A program made the position numbers and the translations under genes. The notes beneath the pieces are model-generated. The model did no database searches and had not been told where the DNA came from. It worked only from the letters and a program-made list of their open reading frames with translations. Below, in pieces: positions 35,301 through 44,088 of a stretch of 54,064 nucleotides of DNA. The DNA is taken from NCBI GenBank assembly GCA_000226015.1, contig JH152822.1, positions 47,194 through 101,257 on the forward strand. The letters run 5' to 3'. The stretch is from Mnemiopsis leidyi (taxonomy: Eukaryota > Ctenophora > Tentaculata > Lobata > Bolinopsidae). The stretch's first letter is position 1. Every line of letters begins with the position of its first letter.

Positions 35301-38292
35301 AGCACCTTGTTAAGTACCAATTACCCGCCCCTAATCAGATGGCATGCTCCCGACGATCTGCCAATCAGAGCCCGTTATCTCGGCCAAACAACCAATCACG
35401 AAGCGTATCTGCCGCCCGTTTTTCTTAGACATAGACACACTGTTTCGTTATTCCCTATACGGCTAAATGACGCAAACTTTATACTGAAATTTAGGAGCGA
35501 CCCTTCCCCATAATTTTGTGTGAAATTTAGCGTCGACAATCAGGGGTTAAGGAAGATGATGGGCCAATGACCCGTATAAGCTAGGACGAGTAGAAGGATC
35601 GGGAGAGAAGGGAGAAGGGACGGAATGTGTCAGATTATTCAGCTTTATAATTATTAACTATTAGATAACGGTTTGAATTATCATCACCACGGTTTACGCT
35701 CGACGTTGTGCATTTTAAATGAGGAAATCCATTCTTTAAGTGAAGAAATAAAAATGAACATGTTGCCCGTCTAAGTGGTGGGCAGGTCATTTTAGAACGG
35801 TTTACAGAGCTGTATGTTGTCAGGAAATTTTAAATGAGTCAACGGGGACCAGCACGGCTGGTCGAGGCATTTGCTTTAATCGTCCGTTAAAATGATCCAT
35901 TAACAAAAGTTCCTGCCACATTTCCTTGATGCCACATTTCCTTGATATAACTCCCCTTGTAAGCAGTAAGTGAATACTCCTCCGCAGATTTCCCAACAAT
36001 CCGGCCGTAAGCCGGGCAGATCCATTAGGATTTTTAACTGCACCGCACACTAAGCTAAACCGTGTTGTTGACATCGATCGTGGCATATTATCTCAGTACC
36101 TGAAGTTAAACTGCTGCCTGAATAACGAAAGGGAATTAAGATATCCTTTCATTAATCAGTAACTGCATCTAAAGATCAACTTCAATTACCTCTGGCTAGC
36201 CATCACATAATTGAGACCCTTCCTGGCCTCAAGTATTAAGTATAACCGAGATTCAGTGCACGCAGTGGCGTTGTATTCCTTGACAAATCCCCCGTCCAGT
36301 CTAGAGTTACGGTCGTAATTCTCAGCGGAGTTTTCACTGCGGGCGCCTCATATTAGACGGACGATTAATATGGAGCATTAATAACCCTCCACGCGCGGAT
36401 TTAAATACCGGAGTTTCTCTGCAAACAGTTTAATCGCAGCCGGGATCAGGCAAGTCTCAATTATAAAAATAAAGGGAATCCTACAAATTATAACTGCTCT
36501 CTTTCCGCTAAGACCTGTATGTCTCGGGTTTGTGATGTTTACCTGTTAACTTGAAGCGGCTGTCAAGTCGAATTTCCCCTATCTGACAGAATATGCGTTA
36601 CTGACACCAAAGCTGGGATATTTCCCTAGACAACTCCGCAACCATCCCATCGTTATTGCATTGAGCTTCTTTATCAAGAAGTTGATAAACTTTTCGGGGG
36701 AGACGCGGAGGTTAAGCTGTAAAATGTGTCGCGGTTTTGATGCTTTAAAAAGTCGACCATTTAGTTGCTTTGACGACAAATTTCCTGATTTATAGAAAAT
36801 CAGGGGAGGATTATCACTTGCGGATAATAAAGTATCCGCTGTTCCCTTAAATTACTCGTATCTATATAAGCTTATGAACAGATAATCTTTCCCCGAGAAG
36901 GATTAATCAACTCTTGCCTTAACTCTGGTGTACCTGCTAACCGAATTTCACCTTTTCCATGTCGTTATCCTCATAATCCATTCACCCAAACCACCCAACT
37001 TCTATCACAACCACCCCTAATCAATCAGCGTCTGCTGATACCTGACTCGAACTCTACATTTTATACCCGACTCGAACTCTACATTTTATACCTGTCTTTA
37101 ACGCAGAAGGTTTAATTCTATTTAATTTTCAGGTAAACTGCCGAGGCAAGCTGACACGAGAGTCCCAGGAGAGGTTGAAGCAGGTTAATCCCCGTCTCCA
37201 CTCCCACTACCTGACTAAGAGGAACCTGATAAAGAGAGCGTGTCGGACTGTGTTTAGAGACCCCCCTCCTTTCTTCTACACTGACGCTGATAGAAACTCA
37301 CAGGTGAGAGACAGATAATGTCACAACTATAGTTTTACTGGGGTAAAGCTTCAGCCATGACAATCGCTACTGCTGCTCTGCTAGTTAGATACGGTGCGAT
37401 AGAATTTATTGGAAACGCATTTTATCGATTTATCCATACGACTCTCTGCTATAGTCCCCTCGATAGTAACTAACGGATGGGCATGCGGGGTTGTGAACAT
37501 TTGTTTATTTAGAAAACTTGACAGAAATGATACTGCAAACTGATGGCCGCCATCGAATGCTCATCGGTTGATCTCAATTATCAGTGCTTAAGTAAATAAA
37601 TGTACGCACCTCCTCAAAATCAACCTCCAGTTATTATTTTGCCGACTACAGTACAATTTTTGTACACTGTACGTTTACAATTAATGTACAATGTGTACAC
37701 TGTTCTTGTATACACACCAACTAAAGCCCTGTCCCCTCAGGAAGACCTCCAAGTGTTGGAACAGCTGACAGAGAAGCTCGCCCCGGTCTGCTGCATCCCA
37801 GAGCTCTGTTTCGGGATCCAAGGTATTCGTAACCATATCATAGACTCGTGCAGGGAGCGCAGGCGTGAGTGCAAGCGTCAGAGCTACCGACCGTCTAAAG
37901 CGCGCCCCGCGGGACACCTCTACAACAGCGACGGAACCCACATCACCGACCCGGAGGGACGCGGCGCAGCGGAGATGAAGGACGACACGAACGACCTGCC
38001 CTACACCCTGTCCCAGGACAGTGCGGACTGTATCATCAGAGTTCTGTTCAACGTGGAGAGTGTCTACCACGTGCGGCGGAGCGTCCATCTCATTCCCATC
38101 ACCAAGCGACTGGGGCTGTCGCAGCGTGTCGACAAAAACTGGATGATCATGGCAATCGCGCAGGCACTCCTCAACAACGGTTACATTACTTTCAAGGCTG
38201 GAGCTGATCTGGAGCATCTGGGTCCTGGAGACTTCTACTTGGACGTCCCTGACGAACTTACTTGTGCAGCTGAGGAGATTGATGTCAACTGA
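11185..38292 (+). CDS. SAM-domain nuclear regulator candidate, ten exons, 647 aa
   Basis: Exons: 11185-11312, 13059-13183, 22976-22999, 26024-26434, 26925-27028, 27212-27307, 27779-27958, 30408-30560, 37133-37303 and 37741-38292. All borders are GT-AG, and phases 2, 1, 1, 1, 0, 0, 0, 0, 0 close into 648 codons with TGA. The start at 11185 has A at -3 and G at +4; upstream in-frame ATGs at 11176 and 11179 would add up to three residues. Residues 8-72 are a SAM domain (ECWSTTDVKSWAYDALG..., ITGECL, VEELKEMGVQKMGKRL), a module for protein-protein or RNA contacts. Residues 93-229 are Ser/Pro-rich and likely disordered. PKRMRLSPP (exon 5) resembles a nuclear localisation signal. Residues 356-647 are a charged, partly helical C-terminal region with CFGIQGIRNHIIDSCRERRR and a GC-rich final exon. 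I cannot assign this region to a family. The order SAM, Ser/Pro linker, basic C terminus suggests a transcription or chromatin cofactor; this is inference. Confidence 0.85.
11313..13058 (+). other. Intron 1 of the SAM gene
   Basis: About 1.7 kb with the 15-bp minisatellite at 12312-12940. No other coding potential seen. Confidence 0.8.
12312..12940. repeat. 15-bp minisatellite with 18-21-bp variants, about 38 units
   Basis: The core ATGACTACTGTTACC alternates with longer forms carrying GTTTT or GTTGTTTT before ACC. The array sits in the last kilobase of intron 1 and ends about 120 bases before exon 2. Confidence 0.96.
13059..13183 (+). CDS. SAM gene exon 2 (second half of SAM domain)
   Basis: The acceptor TGTTGCAG is followed by VEELKEMGVQKMGKRLLVIKK, the diagnostic C-terminal SAM helices (LKE-GV--MG-RL-I-K-L). 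It ends in phase 1 before GTACGT. Confidence 0.9.
14716..14737. promoter_or_regulatory. CACGTG-N11-CCAAT composite site
   Basis: The E-box at 14716-14721 and CCAAT at 14733-14737 are exactly 11 bases apart, one of nine such pairs in the window. Confidence 0.5.
15511..15583. promoter_or_regulatory. X-box plus CACGTG-N11-CCAAT cluster
   Basis: GTTGCCTAGCAAC (15511-15523) is followed by CACGTG (15562-15567) and CCAAT (15579-15583) with 11 bases between the last two. An RFX, bHLH and NF-Y-like cluster within 73 bases is a good candidate intronic enhancer. Confidence 0.55.
17608..17629. promoter_or_regulatory. CACGTG-N11-CCAAT composite site
   Basis: CACGTG 17608-17613 and CCAAT 17625-17629 with 11 bases between them. 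Confidence 0.5.
18276..18297. promoter_or_regulatory. ATTGG-N11-CACGCG, degenerate composite site
   Basis: Same spacing and orientation as the exact pairs, with one mismatch in the E-box. Confidence 0.35.
20361..20401. repeat. (CT)n microsatellite
   Basis: CT repeat of about 41 bases with one CCC interruption, in intron 2 of the SAM gene. The short + strand ORF across it is not supported. Confidence 0.93.
21502..21523. promoter_or_regulatory. ATTGG-N11-CACGTG composite site
   Basis: ATTGG 21502-21506 and CACGTG 21518-21523; this is the reverse-strand form of the same pair. Confidence 0.5.
22340..22361. promoter_or_regulatory. ATTGG-N11-CACGTG composite site
   Basis: ATTGG 22340-22344 and CACGTG 22356-22361 with exactly 11 bases between them. 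Confidence 0.5.
22976..22999 (+). CDS. SAM gene microexon (24 bases)
   Basis: Strong borders on both sides (CTCCCTTGCAG before, GTACGTG after). It enters and leaves in phase 1, so including it adds eight residues (about VTTTKGLK) without a frame change and skipping it also keeps the frame. That fits a regulated cassette microexon between the SAM domain and the Ser/Pro-rich linker. No homology support. Confidence 0.5.
23307..23537 (+). CDS. Candidate secreted cysteine-rich peptide, 76 aa, nested in an intron
   Basis: A single uninterrupted frame begins with a good signal peptide (MASFIISVFLIVTFSF), likely cut near residue 20. The remaining 55 or so residues hold seven cysteines, with C-x5-C, then C-x3-C (CFKEC), later C-x-C (CTC) and a last Cys five residues before the end. 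The C-x3-C plus C-x-C pair is a hallmark of CS-alpha-beta defensin-like folds, but the full set of spacings does not match and an odd Cys remains, so the fold is open. It could be an antimicrobial, signalling or toxin-like peptide, or a chance ORF. It is transcribed in the same direction as the host gene. No TATA box or close AATAAA was seen, which lowers confidence. Confidence 0.45.
   Translation: MASFIISVFLIVTFSFQVSFRRPICRNPPSKCNFKNLQSCFKECVFRWRNLEVDKIYLQHQCTCPSPFEYFKCAIA
24895..24935. repeat. GA-rich simple repeat
   Basis: Imperfect GAGAGA/GAGCGA tract in intron 3. Confidence 0.7.
25241..25262. promoter_or_regulatory. ATTGG-N11-CACGTG composite site
   Basis: ATTGG 25241-25245 and CACGTG 25257-25262; a second CACGTG lies upstream at about 25216. 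Confidence 0.5.
25573..25594. promoter_or_regulatory. ATTGG-N11-CACGAG, degenerate composite site
   Basis: Same geometry with one mismatch in the E-box; two full CACGTG sites follow at about 25680 and 25699. Confidence 0.35.
26024..26434 (+). CDS. SAM gene exon 4 (Ser/Pro-rich linker)
   Basis: Phase 1 in and out, between TTTCAG and GTAAGT. It encodes residues 93-229, dominated by Ser and Pro with repeated SSPS, SPP and PPI motifs, so it is likely disordered. The unbroken - strand frame across it is a shadow of this composition. Confidence 0.85.
26830..26871. promoter_or_regulatory. Three CACGTG sites at 15-bp period with two TGACGTCA sites
   Basis: CACGTG at 26830, 26845 and 26860, with full CRE palindromes TGACGTCA at 26834 and 26864 overlapping the first and third E-boxes. 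The cluster lies 50 bases before exon 5, followed by another CACGTG adjoining CCAAT near 26892. It may be a small tandem duplication. Confidence 0.55.
26925..27028 (+). CDS. SAM gene exon 5 (NLS-like stretch)
   Basis: It follows TTTTTCAG and ends before GTTAGT, phase 1 to 0. It encodes AHIPSHLDLYHVPKRMRLSP and 15 more residues; KRMRL next to SPP looks like a basic nuclear localisation signal with a possible phosphosite. Confidence 0.82.
27212..27307 (+). CDS. SAM gene exon 6
   Basis: 96 bases, phase 0 both sides, between TTATCCCAG and GTAAGT. It encodes INGSLEEALSKLNSYSDMAR and 12 more residues, a predicted amphipathic helix. It could be skipped without a frameshift. Confidence 0.82.
27388..27441. 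repeat. Short 16-bp tandem repeat
   Basis: GAGTTATGATATGTGA recurs about three times in intron 6. Confidence 0.8.
27779..27958 (+). CDS. SAM gene exon 7
   Basis: 180 bases, phase 0 both sides, between CTCCTCAG and GTATGT. It encodes SLLGVTTSLADNHQKILPGQ and on to SLSPVSLSSST. A direct repeat CACGTGATACA in the coding sequence gives the duplicated ARDTPRDT. Confidence 0.82.
27959..30407 (+). other. Intron 7 of the SAM gene
   Basis: No coding sequence recognised; contains CCAAT and CACGTG motifs, including the composite pair at 29255. Confidence 0.65.
29255..29276. promoter_or_regulatory. CACGTG-N11-CCAAT composite site
   Basis: CACGTG 29255-29260 and CCAAT 29272-29276, with 11 bases between. 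Confidence 0.5.
30408..30560 (+). CDS. SAM gene exon 8
   Basis: 153 bases, phase 0 both sides, between TTGTTTCAG and GTACTT. It encodes TLSDVMLDMKPSMITNVNSI then SKVRAAGEQEK and a PPTISVGDTVFQ end. No known motif. Confidence 0.82.
30563..30735. repeat. Minisatellite of about 38 bp, four to five units
   Basis: Units of the form TTTCACTTTCTTTTTTCGAT then TTATATTCTCTACTAAAG start directly after the exon 8 donor. They form a long polypyrimidine region that makes exon 8 appear longer as an open frame. Confidence 0.9.
32152..32173. promoter_or_regulatory. CACGTG-N11-CCAAT composite site
   Basis: CACGTG 32152-32157 and CCAAT 32169-32173. Four more CACGTG sites follow within 250 bases. Confidence 0.5.
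37041..37091. repeat. 26-bp tandem duplication
   Basis: Two copies of CTGACTCGAACTCTACATTT, just before the polypyrimidine tract of exon 9. Confidence 0.85.
37133..37303 (+). CDS. SAM gene exon 9
   Basis: 171 bases, phase 0, between AATTTTCAG and GTGAGA. It encodes VNCRGKLTRESQERLKQVNP and continues to FRDPPPFFYTDADRNSQ. The first half is basic and helical; an aromatic/proline patch follows. Not assigned to a domain. Confidence 0.85.
37741..38292 (+). CDS. SAM gene exon 10 (C-terminal region and stop)
   Basis: 552 bases including TGA, after GTCCCCTCAG. It encodes 183 residues with a Cys-rich start (PVCCIPELCFGI), a basic helix (DSCRERRRECKRQ) and a globular-looking end (NWMIMAIAQALLNNGYITF, GPGDFYLDVPDEL). 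It is clearly more GC-rich than the surrounding DNA. The 210-codon - strand frame here is a shadow. I considered a BEN-type domain across exons 9-10 but cannot support it. Confidence 0.88.
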   Translation, partial: EDLQVLEQLTEKLAPVCCIPELCFGIQGIRNHIIDSCRERRRECKRQSYRPSKARPAGHLYNSDGTHITDPEGRGAAEMKDDTNDLPYTLSQDSADCIIRVLFNVESVYHVRRSVHLIPITKRLGLSQRVDKNWMIMAIAQALLNNGYITFKAGADLEHLGPGDFYLDVPDELTCAAEEIDVN

Positions 38293-39200
38293 AGGGGAGA
38301 AAAGCTCTGACAATCAGAGGGAAGAGAGACGATGGTGAGACGATTTGAGAACGATATGACGACGACTCACGACCATGAGTATTGTTGGAGAATATTGGAC
38401 ATTTGTTGGGTCTTTGATTCGCAGAGACGTGGACTCATTTCGCTGTGAGATTTATTGATGCTGCCATTGATTGATGAAACGTGTATATATGAAGTTTATT
38501 TGATCCTATGTTAAGTTGATTTAGATTTTTTTCTTTTTAAAGTCTCTTCCTCTGACGAGCTGTTGATTTTTTATCTCTTTAAATTTCACGTGGCGTGTGA
38601 CACCGGTTTTGGACACCTGGAGTGTGTGAGTGACACCTTTTTTGTTTTCGACACATTCACATGTCTAAAGCATGGGGTCAACGCCACGTTATACCTATTT
38701 TCTGCTGAGTTGATTGTTAAATTGTTTCTTAATTTCGCTTTTCTCCCGTTAATGATGCTATTGACATTCCATGATTGCATTGATTTTAATTTTGGAATTT
38801 CATGCTGCGCTGTTGATTAAATCTACTGATTGCAAGCTGAACCACGTTAAATCTGAATTTTGATCACATTTCTAGTTTCCACCTCTTTTCCTAGTTTGCA
38901 ACTCTGTCGGGAATGATAGTTGTCTTGTAAACTGAATTAAGCGCACCCATATCCACTTTCAACCATTATAGGTTTCAGTAAAGGACCTGTCCTATTGTTA
39001 TTGAAATATTGAATTCCGATAATATGAGCGCACTTTTAAACATAATTATGAGTACTTCAGTTCTGTTAATGAGGCTGTATTTGATGTTTATTTGTTGTAA
39101 TATGTAAATATACCTTATTTTACTTGCGTTATGTTATGTGCGACTATCATTTTTCTCACGGATCGGATAAACTAAAAATTGCAATAAACAGTAAAATAAA
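38293..39200 (+). other. 3' UTR of the SAM gene
   Basis: Becomes T-rich after the stop. It holds a Pumilio-type element TGTAAATA at 39103-39110 and two AATAAA signals at 39183-39188 and 39195-39200. The small ORF at 38563-38820 is not supported. Confidence 0.6.
39183..39200 (+). terminator. Poly(A) signals AATAAA (two)
   Basis: Two AATAAA hexamers 12 bases apart, directly before the (TCC)n tract, are the best candidates for 3' end formation of the SAM gene. Confidence 0.5.
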
Positions 39201-39431
39201 TCCTCCTCCTTATCTTCCTTATCTTCCTCCTCCTTATCTTCCTTATCTTCCTCCTCCTTATCTTCCTTCCCTTCCTCCTCCTCCTNNNNNNNNNNCCTCC
39301 TCCTCCTCCTCCTCCTCCTCCTCCTCCTCCTCCTCCTCCTCCTCCTCCTCCTCCTCCTCCTCCTCCTCCTCCTCCTCCTCCTCCTCCTCCTCCTCCTCCT
39401 CCTCCTCCTCCTCCTCCTCCTCCTCCTCCTC
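39201..39431. repeat. (TCC)n microsatellite with assembly gap
   Basis: TCCTCC with interspersed TTATCTTCC units, then pure TCC. Ten N at 39286-39295 mark a gap of unknown true size. The poly-Ser, poly-Gly and poly-Glu frames across it are artefacts of the repeat. Confidence 0.97.
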
Positions 39432-40095
39432 GGTCGTCCTCCCTATAATCAAACGGATAATATTTCACTTTTTAATCCATGTAAAAAACCTCCAGCTCGG
39501 TAAAATATATTAATATTGGGGGTTCGTGCTTAACCTCTTAAATTGCTGAAGTGGAAGTGCCCAGCTAACCCCAGCTTCCTAAAGTATGATCAAGACAGCA
39601 AAATACACTCAATCCTGCCATAGTCTGTACCACCTCAATGCGAGATAAAATTGGTACAACTTGATCAGTCACTGTATTACCAATAACTCTCAACTTACTC
39701 GCACCCACTTGACCAGTATCACGGCTTGGGACAGTATTGTATTCGCAATAAAACTTCTTAGCTTCTCACTTAGATAAGAAAATGTTATTGTATTTAAGAT
39801 TGAAGCTCGTACACTTTACATTGAACCTGATTTTGTGGCATATGCTCAAACAGAATTTCTTGGAAATAATCTGCCCGTCTGCCACATCGTAGGGGAAAAA
39901 ATAGAAATGGATTTAACATATGTCAACGTACAGACTCCTTCATGTTTTTTTTTCCAAATTTCGGATCGATGGTGCTTTCTGGGAAAACCACTTGCTTAAA
40001 AAAACATTTGTGGGCCGACTGCTTTGAAACAATATCAAATATTAAAAAACGAAACCATAAATTTAACTTAGATATTCCACTTATATGAGGTTAAT
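39432..40095. other. No gene identified
   Basis: AT-rich, no supported coding or RNA feature. Confidence 0.6.
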
Positions 40096-40290
40096 TCAAC
40101 TTATCTTGCGTTTAGTTCAACTTTCCTGGGGTAAAGTTCAACTTATCTTGGGTTTAGTTCAACTTTTCTGGGGTAAAGTTCAACTTATCTTGGGTTTAGT
40201 TCAACTTTTCTGGGGTAAAGTTCAACTCATCTTAGGTTTAGTTCTACTTTTCAGGGGTAAAGTTCAACATACTTTGGGTTAGTTCAACTC
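40096..40290. repeat. 42-bp minisatellite made of two related 21-bp halves
   Basis: Halves GTTTAGTTCAACTTTTCTGG and GTAAAGTTCAACTTATCTTG alternate about 4.5 times. Confidence 0.93.
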
Positions 40291-40772
40291 CCCTTTGAAT
40301 TTCAGTTCCACTTTAACATGATGCACAAATTTCGACTCCAAATATCTGTGATAGTCATTGTACTTGATATCGGGAGATTTGATGAAAGAATTGGTCCGAG
40401 GACGATATTCCTCGTTGAAGATGGAAACAAAGGAGATATTCCGTGGTAACCATGACAACAATAGTCTATCTGCCGGAATATACAACAAATCTCCCGATTG
40501 ATTTGAGCACGTGCCGGCAGAAATCTGCTAATCCAACAAACGTTATTGATCACCAATGAGATGGGGTGATTAGAGGGCCGTGTCCTGATTGTTACCGGTA
40601 TTCGTGGAGTGCACGTGCAAAGCAACAATGTGGATTTCCTTTCGGAGTAGATAGTGGAATTATGATAGTAGAAAAGGGGGTTGATGTAAAGTGGCGCCTT
40701 TTTTTCGTCTATTTTTTATTCAATGGGGCTACGAATCTTAATGCCAGAAATGTTGATCTGCATGGATATCTA

Positions 40773-40805
40773 AAGAAGATAGTAGGTACCATCTACTATC
40801 TTCTT
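40773..40805. repeat. Short perfect inverted repeat (13-bp arms, 7-base loop)
   Basis: Arms AAGAAGATAGTAG (40773-40785) and CTACTATCTTCTT (40793-40805). Could form a small stem in RNA or DNA; no terminator role is implied in an animal genome. Confidence 0.8.
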
Positions 40806-42473
40806 CGATGTAGGAGGGCAATAAATTTTAGTGAGACTATACTGACTGCCATCCTTACCCTTAGAGTTAGACCCATGATGCCGTCCGAATTTTTGTAAAT
40901 TATTTTCAATATATTTTTCAAGCAGTAAGGACCACGATACCGTAAATCGTAAAAATTCTCAATTTGGGATAATATCTTATTGGGACGAGTACTTGGGCAA
41001 AGATCACAGTGACAACGTCGCCTAGCAACAATAGACTCGTGCCCTCGATACACCACGTGACTAAACTCTTGTGCAGAATAATAATAAATAAATCTCGGCT
41101 GATAATAGTAGCTCGAGTGATTCGTCAATCAAAGAAGTTCTACATGCTGATCTATTGAATAGGATGCTGCCATAATCGAAGCGAGTGAATCGATGCGATC
41201 CAAATCCAAGGGTTACAACAATGGGTCAAACTTTTTTACGTCCATTACGATGGATGTAAAATTGGAGTGAAAGAATCGTTTGCCTGAACTCCAATTTATT
41301 CCTGAAAAACAGGCATTATGGTACTCTGCTTCTTGGAATCTGCACCCTTGCCGGCTTTGCATTCACTCGAGAATGTGGCACCTCAACGGGTAGTCACATG
41401 ATATTGACCTGAGTGAGACATTATGGCAACGCCTTGATTGTTTGTCTCGTACAATTTATATCGGCGTCCAATTTTGAGCATCGGCAGTTTTGACCAGAAT
41501 TATAAGATCTCCAGCTACGACCAGTGTAGTCTCAATGCAAGTGTCAGTATCGTAAGTTATTTGGACTTAGAATCTAATTTAGTGACACGTACAATGTCTG
41601 AGTCGTTACCCTGGTTACGGTGGTCGGTGTTCCTCCTAGCCGGTATGTCTGATGCTTTCTGTCAACATATTCAACTTCTCTGCCGGCTTCGCCCCATTGC
41701 CACGTTGTTTTACCCCACAAGTTCAATTCCGCAATGTGTCACTCCATATTTGGGCATCACGTGATGGTACGTCATCACACGTGATATGACGTCATTCCCC
41801 TCAGAATCCCTCTAAGTTCCCCTCCACGGATTCTCATCCTCTCAAAAAGTGACTGCCTACTCCCTGAGATTTAGTGTTGCTATGGTAACTTCTCCTCACA
41901 TGATTGGGATCCCATCGCTTTCACTCATCACCACCGCGCTTAGACGCTATTAAGCGATCTCTTGTCATGGTAACTCTTAACTAACATCTGTTAATTCTCT
42001 GAATTTATCAGAGAAACCCCCGCCAGCTGACAGCTTTTAGTATCACACTTCAAATAATCGGGCCCGATCCAGTGCCAGGCTGTCAGCAGGAAAGTCTGAT
42101 CTCGATCCGGGTAGAATTAGGGCATGCTTCAGGAAATTCAGATAGGTCATGAGCGTTCAAATAATTCCTGCGTAACCTTCGAGGTCCTCCTTTGGGTGAA
42201 CTAACCCTGGCGGAGTTTTCAATACCTCACATATTTTAGGGTTTATGATATCTGCATAGCTTGAATTTCATCGGGGTCAGATATTTTGATCGTCATTTCG
42301 TCGGAATTATTCCCTGGGGCGCCGAGGAAACGTAAAATACCTAAATTTAAGTTAGTGGTAACACTTGGACAGTTATTTACACAGTTACTTATTTCTGCAT
42401 CGATATTGAGGCTTAAATACTGAGTTATTAGGATTAAGTTCAACAAGCCAAGTTAAGTGACAATAGGATTTTA
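40806..42473. other. No gene supported; motif-bearing flank
   Basis: Contains several CACGTG sites (41054, 41760, 41779) and an X-box-like GTTGCTATGGTAAC at 41876-41889. A short frame at 41594 (MSESLPWLRWSVFLLAG) followed by GTATGT resembles a signal-peptide exon but has no partner I can find. Confidence 0.5.
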
Positions 42474-43214
42474 GTAAATGCAGAGTTTAGTGACTTTAGA
42501 GTTTAGTGAATATATAGTTTAGTGACTATAGAGTTTAGTGAATATAGAGTTTAGTGACTATAGAGTTTAGTGACTTTAGAGTTTAGTGACTATAGAGTTT
42601 AGTGACTATAGAGTTTAGTAACTATAGAGTTTAGTAAATATAGAGTTTAGTGACTATAGAGTTTAGTGACTATAGAGTTTAATGACTATAGAGTTTAGTG
42701 GCTATATAGTTTAGTGGCTATAGAGTTTAGTGACTATAGAGATGAGTAACTATAGAGTTTAGTAACTATAGAGTTTAGTAACTATAGAGTTTAGTAACTA
42801 TAGAGTTTAGTGAATATAGAGTTTAGTGAATATAGAGTTTAGTGACTATAGAGTTTAGTGAATATAGAGTTTAGTGAATATAGAGTTTAGTGAATATAGA
42901 GTTTAGTAAATATAGAGTTTAGTGACTATAGATATAGAGTTTAGTGACTATAGAGTTTAGTGACTATAGAGTTTAGTGAATATAGAGTTTAGTGAATATA
43001 GAGTTTAGTGACTATAGAGTTTAGTGACTATAGAGTTTAGTGAATATAGAGTTTAGTGAATATAGAGTTTACTGACTATAGAGTTTAGTAACTATAGAGT
43101 TTAGTGAATATAGAGTTTAGTGACTATAGAGTTTAGTAACTTTAGAGTTTAGTAACTTTAGAGTTTAGCAACTATAGAGTTTAGTTACTATAGAGTTTAG
43201 TGAATATAGAGTTG
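42474..43214. repeat. 16-bp minisatellite, about 45 units
   Basis: The unit TATAGAGTTTAGTGAC, with AAT/AAC/GGC variants at the last positions, forms the longest tandem array in the window. Confidence 0.97.
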
Positions 43215-43617
43215 AAGGTTTACCCCACCTCTTGACTGATGATTAACTAAAAGTTTAATCTAAACTTGAATCTTCATTTGGGGTCCTTCCGTAGCTCAAA
43301 TTATTTGATTGGAATTTGTTCACACAAAAGAATATCGTTGTAGTAATACAGCCATTCAGTTATCCAATTCTCCTTTGAAGTCATTGAATTTGTGGAAAGT
43401 GAACTTCTTTTTCGGTGTTATTATTAGAAATCATTAATTGCTCTAAATTGAATCTTATATCATCACATTGTAAGCCGAATGCTCATTAATTAGTTTCATC
43501 CTAGGTTAAAAAATTCACTGAAATTTTAATAGTTTTTGAATTTCTGCTCAATCCTAAAGAAGCACCATTTTTTAATTGCAAGGAGTTAAACAAAGCATTC
43601 TTACAGATTCACAATAT
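43215..43617. other. No gene identified
   Basis: AT-rich sequence upstream of the first signal-peptide exon copy; no clear TATA box or coding region. Confidence 0.5.
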
Positions 43618-43695
43618 ATGGTGCCTTCCATTTCTGTAAATTTCATTTTACTTCTATTACTACTTGCAGCACAAATCCCTCCCCACCCATTTTAA
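43618..43695 (+). pseudogene. Signal-peptide exon, copy 1 (splice donor lost)
   Basis: It encodes MVPSISVNFILLLLLLAA and reads on to a stop after QIPPHPF. It is a diverged copy of the exon at 44089; the similarity extends upstream through TTCTTACAG and ACAATAT. At the place where copy 2 has the donor AAGTAAT, this copy has CACAAAT, so it has no GT. It may be a relic or an alternative with a different donor. Confidence 0.5.
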
Positions 43696-44088
43696 ACATT
43701 TGTAACTCGTTTCACCGACCATTGATTAGTCTCCCGCACAAGCTAACTTGATGTAGAAACATGGGATTTTCAGTCAATCGCCCATGTCCGACAAAATCCT
43801 TTTTGTCTCATAACTATAAAACTATAAAACTAGATAGATTCCAAAATCAAACACTACCTCACTGTCAATGCTAATTTAGCACTTTGATGGAAGGTTTAAG
43901 TTAAGCTTGTCATTTATATGCTGTGGCTCAGAATATATAAAGGACTCAGCGACTCGGCTTATATAAGTACTGAACTTGAAGGTTCGGACTCACTTCAATA
44001 ACACTAGAGTTAGGACTAAGGACTCAGAAACGACAGGCCGGAAATAACGTGTGAACATTGCTTGCGGTTTTCTACAGATCAACAATAT
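43696..44088 (+). promoter_or_regulatory. Spacer with two TATA boxes ahead of copy 2
   Basis: TATATAAA at 43934-43941 and TATATAAG at 43960-43967 lie about 150 and 125 bases upstream of the ATG at 44089. Either could drive transcription from around 43965-43995. TTCTACAG just before the ATG could alternatively be a splice acceptor. Confidence 0.45.

Larger units (their letters stand above)
30561..37132 (+). other. Intron 8 of the SAM gene (6.6 kb)
   Basis: No further exon found. It opens with a minisatellite and contains many CACGTG sites (31.9-32.4 kb and 35.1-35.3 kb are especially dense) and the composite pair at 32152. Probably regulatory. Confidence 0.6.

Noticed and set aside
37133-37900. 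BEN-type DNA-binding domain across SAM gene exons 9-10
   Set aside because: The basic helix near the end is faintly reminiscent, but I could not align the core hydrophobic pattern; left unassigned.
37681-38313. 210-codon open frame on the minus strand
   Set aside because: It is antisense to exon 10 of the SAM gene; the GC-rich codon use of the real exon keeps this frame open.
39124-39513. Poly-Ser, poly-Gly and poly-Glu frames
   Set aside because: They are translations of the (TCC)n microsatellite and run through an assembly gap.
41594-41764. Signal-peptide-like frame MSESLPWLRWSVFLLAG followed by GTATGT
   Set aside because: No in-phase second exon, promoter or duplicate was found; hydrophobicity is modest.
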